DNA of 33,049 nucleotides from QQUD01 sp039029915 (GTDB taxonomy: Bacteria; Chloroflexota; Anaerolineae; Promineifilales; Promineifilaceae): positions 1 to 33,049 of the forward strand of contig JBCCFD010000029.1 in assembly GCA_039029915.1 (NCBI GenBank), in the 5' to 3' direction. The notes below the pieces were generated by a model. It was not told where the DNA came from. It worked only from the letters and a program-made list of their open reading frames with translations, and did no database searches. The position numbers and the translations under genes are program-made. Positions within the stretch are counted from its first letter, which is position 1. Every line of letters starts with the position of its first letter. This document shows positions 31,723-33,049 of the stretch, piece after piece.

Positions 31723-33049
31723 CTAATTCCCCTTCACCGCTGGCTGTTCTGCTCGTCGTCGCAGGCCCCAGCCCTGCGCTTGATTAAACTTATCCCACAG
31801 GTTGGCATAAATGCCACCTGCTGCAACTAGCTCATCGTGTGTACCTTGCTCTGCCAACTTGCCCTGATTGAGCACGACGATGTTGTCAGCATCTTGAATG
31901 GTTGATAGGCGGTGAGCGACGACAATGATGGTCTTTCCTTGCGTTAGATGGGCAATGCCCGCATGAATTTTGGCCTCGTTTTCAGGGTCGGCAAAGGCGG
32001 TTGCCTCATCGAGAACAACAATGGGGCTATTTTGCAGGATGGCACGGGCGATGGTGATGCGCTGCCGCTGTCCACCCGAGAGCCTCGTGCCGCGATCGCC
32101 TGCTTTAGTGTCATAGCCGTTGGGCAGTTCGCTGATGATAAAGTCGTGTGCCTGAGCTGCTAAAGCAGCCGCTTCAACTTCGACGTCGGTGGCGTCTGGC
32201 TTGCCTAAGCGAATGTTTTCGCGAATGGTGGTGTGCAGTAGAAACGGGGCTTGAAAGACGAAGCTAACATGCTTCATCAGATCGTCACTTTGCATGTCGC
32301 GGATATCGACGCCGCCAACGTAAATGGCACCCGCATCAACATCCCAAAAGCGGGGAATGAGGCGGGCGACGGTACTTTTGCCTGCGCCCGACATGCCAAC
32401 GAGGGCGGTGACGGTGCCGGCTGGCATTTCAACGGTTACGTCATCGAGGGCTGGATCGGTGCGGTTGGCATAGGTAAACGAGACGTTTTCAAAGCGCACG
32501 CTCGCATCTTGTGGCGTTTGCGGGGTGGCGGGTTCTGGCAAGGCTGATTGGGAAAGTAAATACCCGATACGCTTGGCACTTGCGCTTGATACATTAAGCA
32601 AAGAGGACATCCAGATAACCGGTACGAGTGAGTCTGGCAAAGTTGGGGCGATAAAAACGAAAAGGAGCAGGGTCGGAATATCGAGCGAGCCATTTCCTAC
32701 AAATGTTGCGCCAACCATCAGGACAATAATCATCGTTGGCATGGCGGTAAAGAGGATGCCCGCAACATATGCGCCGCCTTTGCTTTTGTCTGACCAGTAG
32801 CGCATCGTTTTGGTTGCCTGAGTCAATGCCTCGCTATAGCGGCGAAACGACGTTGTGCCGTCATCAAAGGTGCGGACAACCTGCATCCCCTGCACGTATT
32901 CGATGATGGTGTTGCTCATCGTTTCGCTCGCTTCTTCCATGGCAGCACGTCCTTCAGCAAAATCTCGGAAGGCAAACTGCATGGCAATAATACCGACGGG
33001 GAAAACGGCCAGTGAGACAAGCGCCATGCGCCAGTCGATGAAAAACAGC
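31723..33049 (-). CDS. Exporter-fold ABC half-transporter A4 (5' end outside window)
   Basis: 441 residues are visible, and the reading frame runs through the window edge. The visible part starts LFFIDWRMALVSLAVFP, internal to the membrane domain by comparison with A2 and A3, so about 155-160 residues are missing. Further landmarks: NTIIEYVQGMQVVRTFDDGTTSF, FIAPTLPDSLVPVIW, Walker A GMSGAGKS, FQAPFLLHTT, LSGGQRQR, VLDEATAFADPENEAKIH, AHRLST and the A-type tail AQGWGLRR. It has the AFAD D-loop. It is very close to A3, supporting duplication of the A3/B3 and A4/B4 pairs. It is followed after four bases by the DUF6796-like gene. Confidence 0.92.
   Translation of the reverse strand, partial: LFFIDWRMALVSLAVFPVGIIAMQFAFRDFAEGRAAMEEASETMSNTIIEYVQGMQVVRTFDDGTTSFRRYSEALTQATKTMRYWSDKSKGGAYVAGILFTAMPTMIIVLMVGATFVGNGSLDIPTLLLFVFIAPTLPDSLVPVIWMSSLLNVSSASAKRIGYLLSQSALPEPATPQTPQDASVRFENVSFTYANRTDPALDDVTVEMPAGTVTALVGMSGAGKSTVARLIPRFWDVDAGAIYVGGVDIRDMQSDDLMKHVSFVFQAPFLLHTTIRENIRLGKPDATDVEVEAAALAAQAHDFIISELPNGYDTKAGDRGTRLSGGQRQRITIARAILQNSPIVVLDEATAFADPENEAKIHAGIAHLTQGKTIIVVAHRLSTIQDADNIVVLNQGKLAEQGTHDELVAAGGIYANLWDKFNQAQGWGLRRRAEQPAVKGN

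Noticed and set aside
12941..33049. Reading the paired ABC proteins simply as multidrug exporters
   Set aside because: Possible by fold, but the pairing, AFAD loop, binding lipoprotein, S-components and YbtPQ/IrtAB resemblance fit uptake better. I keep export as an alternative only.

Overview
This 33 kb window reads as one long, almost entirely minus-strand bacterial transport locus. Base composition is moderate (roughly 45-50% GC by eye). Starts are ATG with occasional TTG/GTG behind AGGAG-type ribosome sites. Two substrate-binding proteins are lipoproteins, and no TonB-type outer-membrane receptor is seen. The palindrome ACGGCCGT recurs about 17 times. This fits a monoderm-like bacterium; a filamentous Chloroflexota (Anaerolineae/Ardenticatenia type) is my best guess, but it is a weak inference because no marker gene is present.

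Layout in transcription order (right to left). 33049-24662: two exporter-fold ABC heterodimers in a row (A4/B4 with a DUF6796-like membrane protein between the halves, then A3/B3), ending in a GNAT acetyltransferase. 24007-24672 (+): the only plus-strand gene, a TetR regulator with a palindromic operator over its own promoter. 23662-18679: a second DUF6796-like protein, a YkoE-like S-component and heterodimer A2/B2. 18299-12243: a siderophore-type binding lipoprotein, a second YkoE-like protein, heterodimer A1/B1 and a third YkoE-like protein. 12040-7797: three tandem Trep_Strep/MptD-type ECF S-components, EcfT and a fused double-ATPase EcfA. 7796-6951: a gene-free, hairpin-rich 846 bp region. 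6950-4943: an OppD/OppF ATPase pair without permeases. 4878-787: a separate ABC exporter, an O-methyltransferase and an aldehyde dehydrogenase. 586-1: the N-terminal part of a second siderophore-type binding lipoprotein.

The heterodimers have the look of the IrtAB/YbtPQ group, that is exporter-fold transporters that import metal-siderophore complexes: paired halves, one with D-loop SALD-like and the other AFAD. Their repeated association with orphan ECF S-component-like proteins (YkoE family), siderophore-type binding lipoproteins and DUF6796-like proteins, next to a complete ECF transporter with three S subunits, suggests an expanded metallophore, heme or cofactor acquisition island. The coupling of S-component-like proteins to exporter-fold heterodimers, repeated within 20 kb, is the best candidate here for an under-described system. 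The substrate cannot be read from sequence.

Noncoding signals: a 19-bp GTTAA-type direct-repeat motif shared upstream of both binding-protein genes; a ~100-bp interspersed repeat at 7000-7094 and 12056-12164 with interleaved inverted repeats; a 182-bp element with 15-bp terminal inverted repeats at 7335-7516; and a pair of hairpins with complementary loops at 7682-7785.
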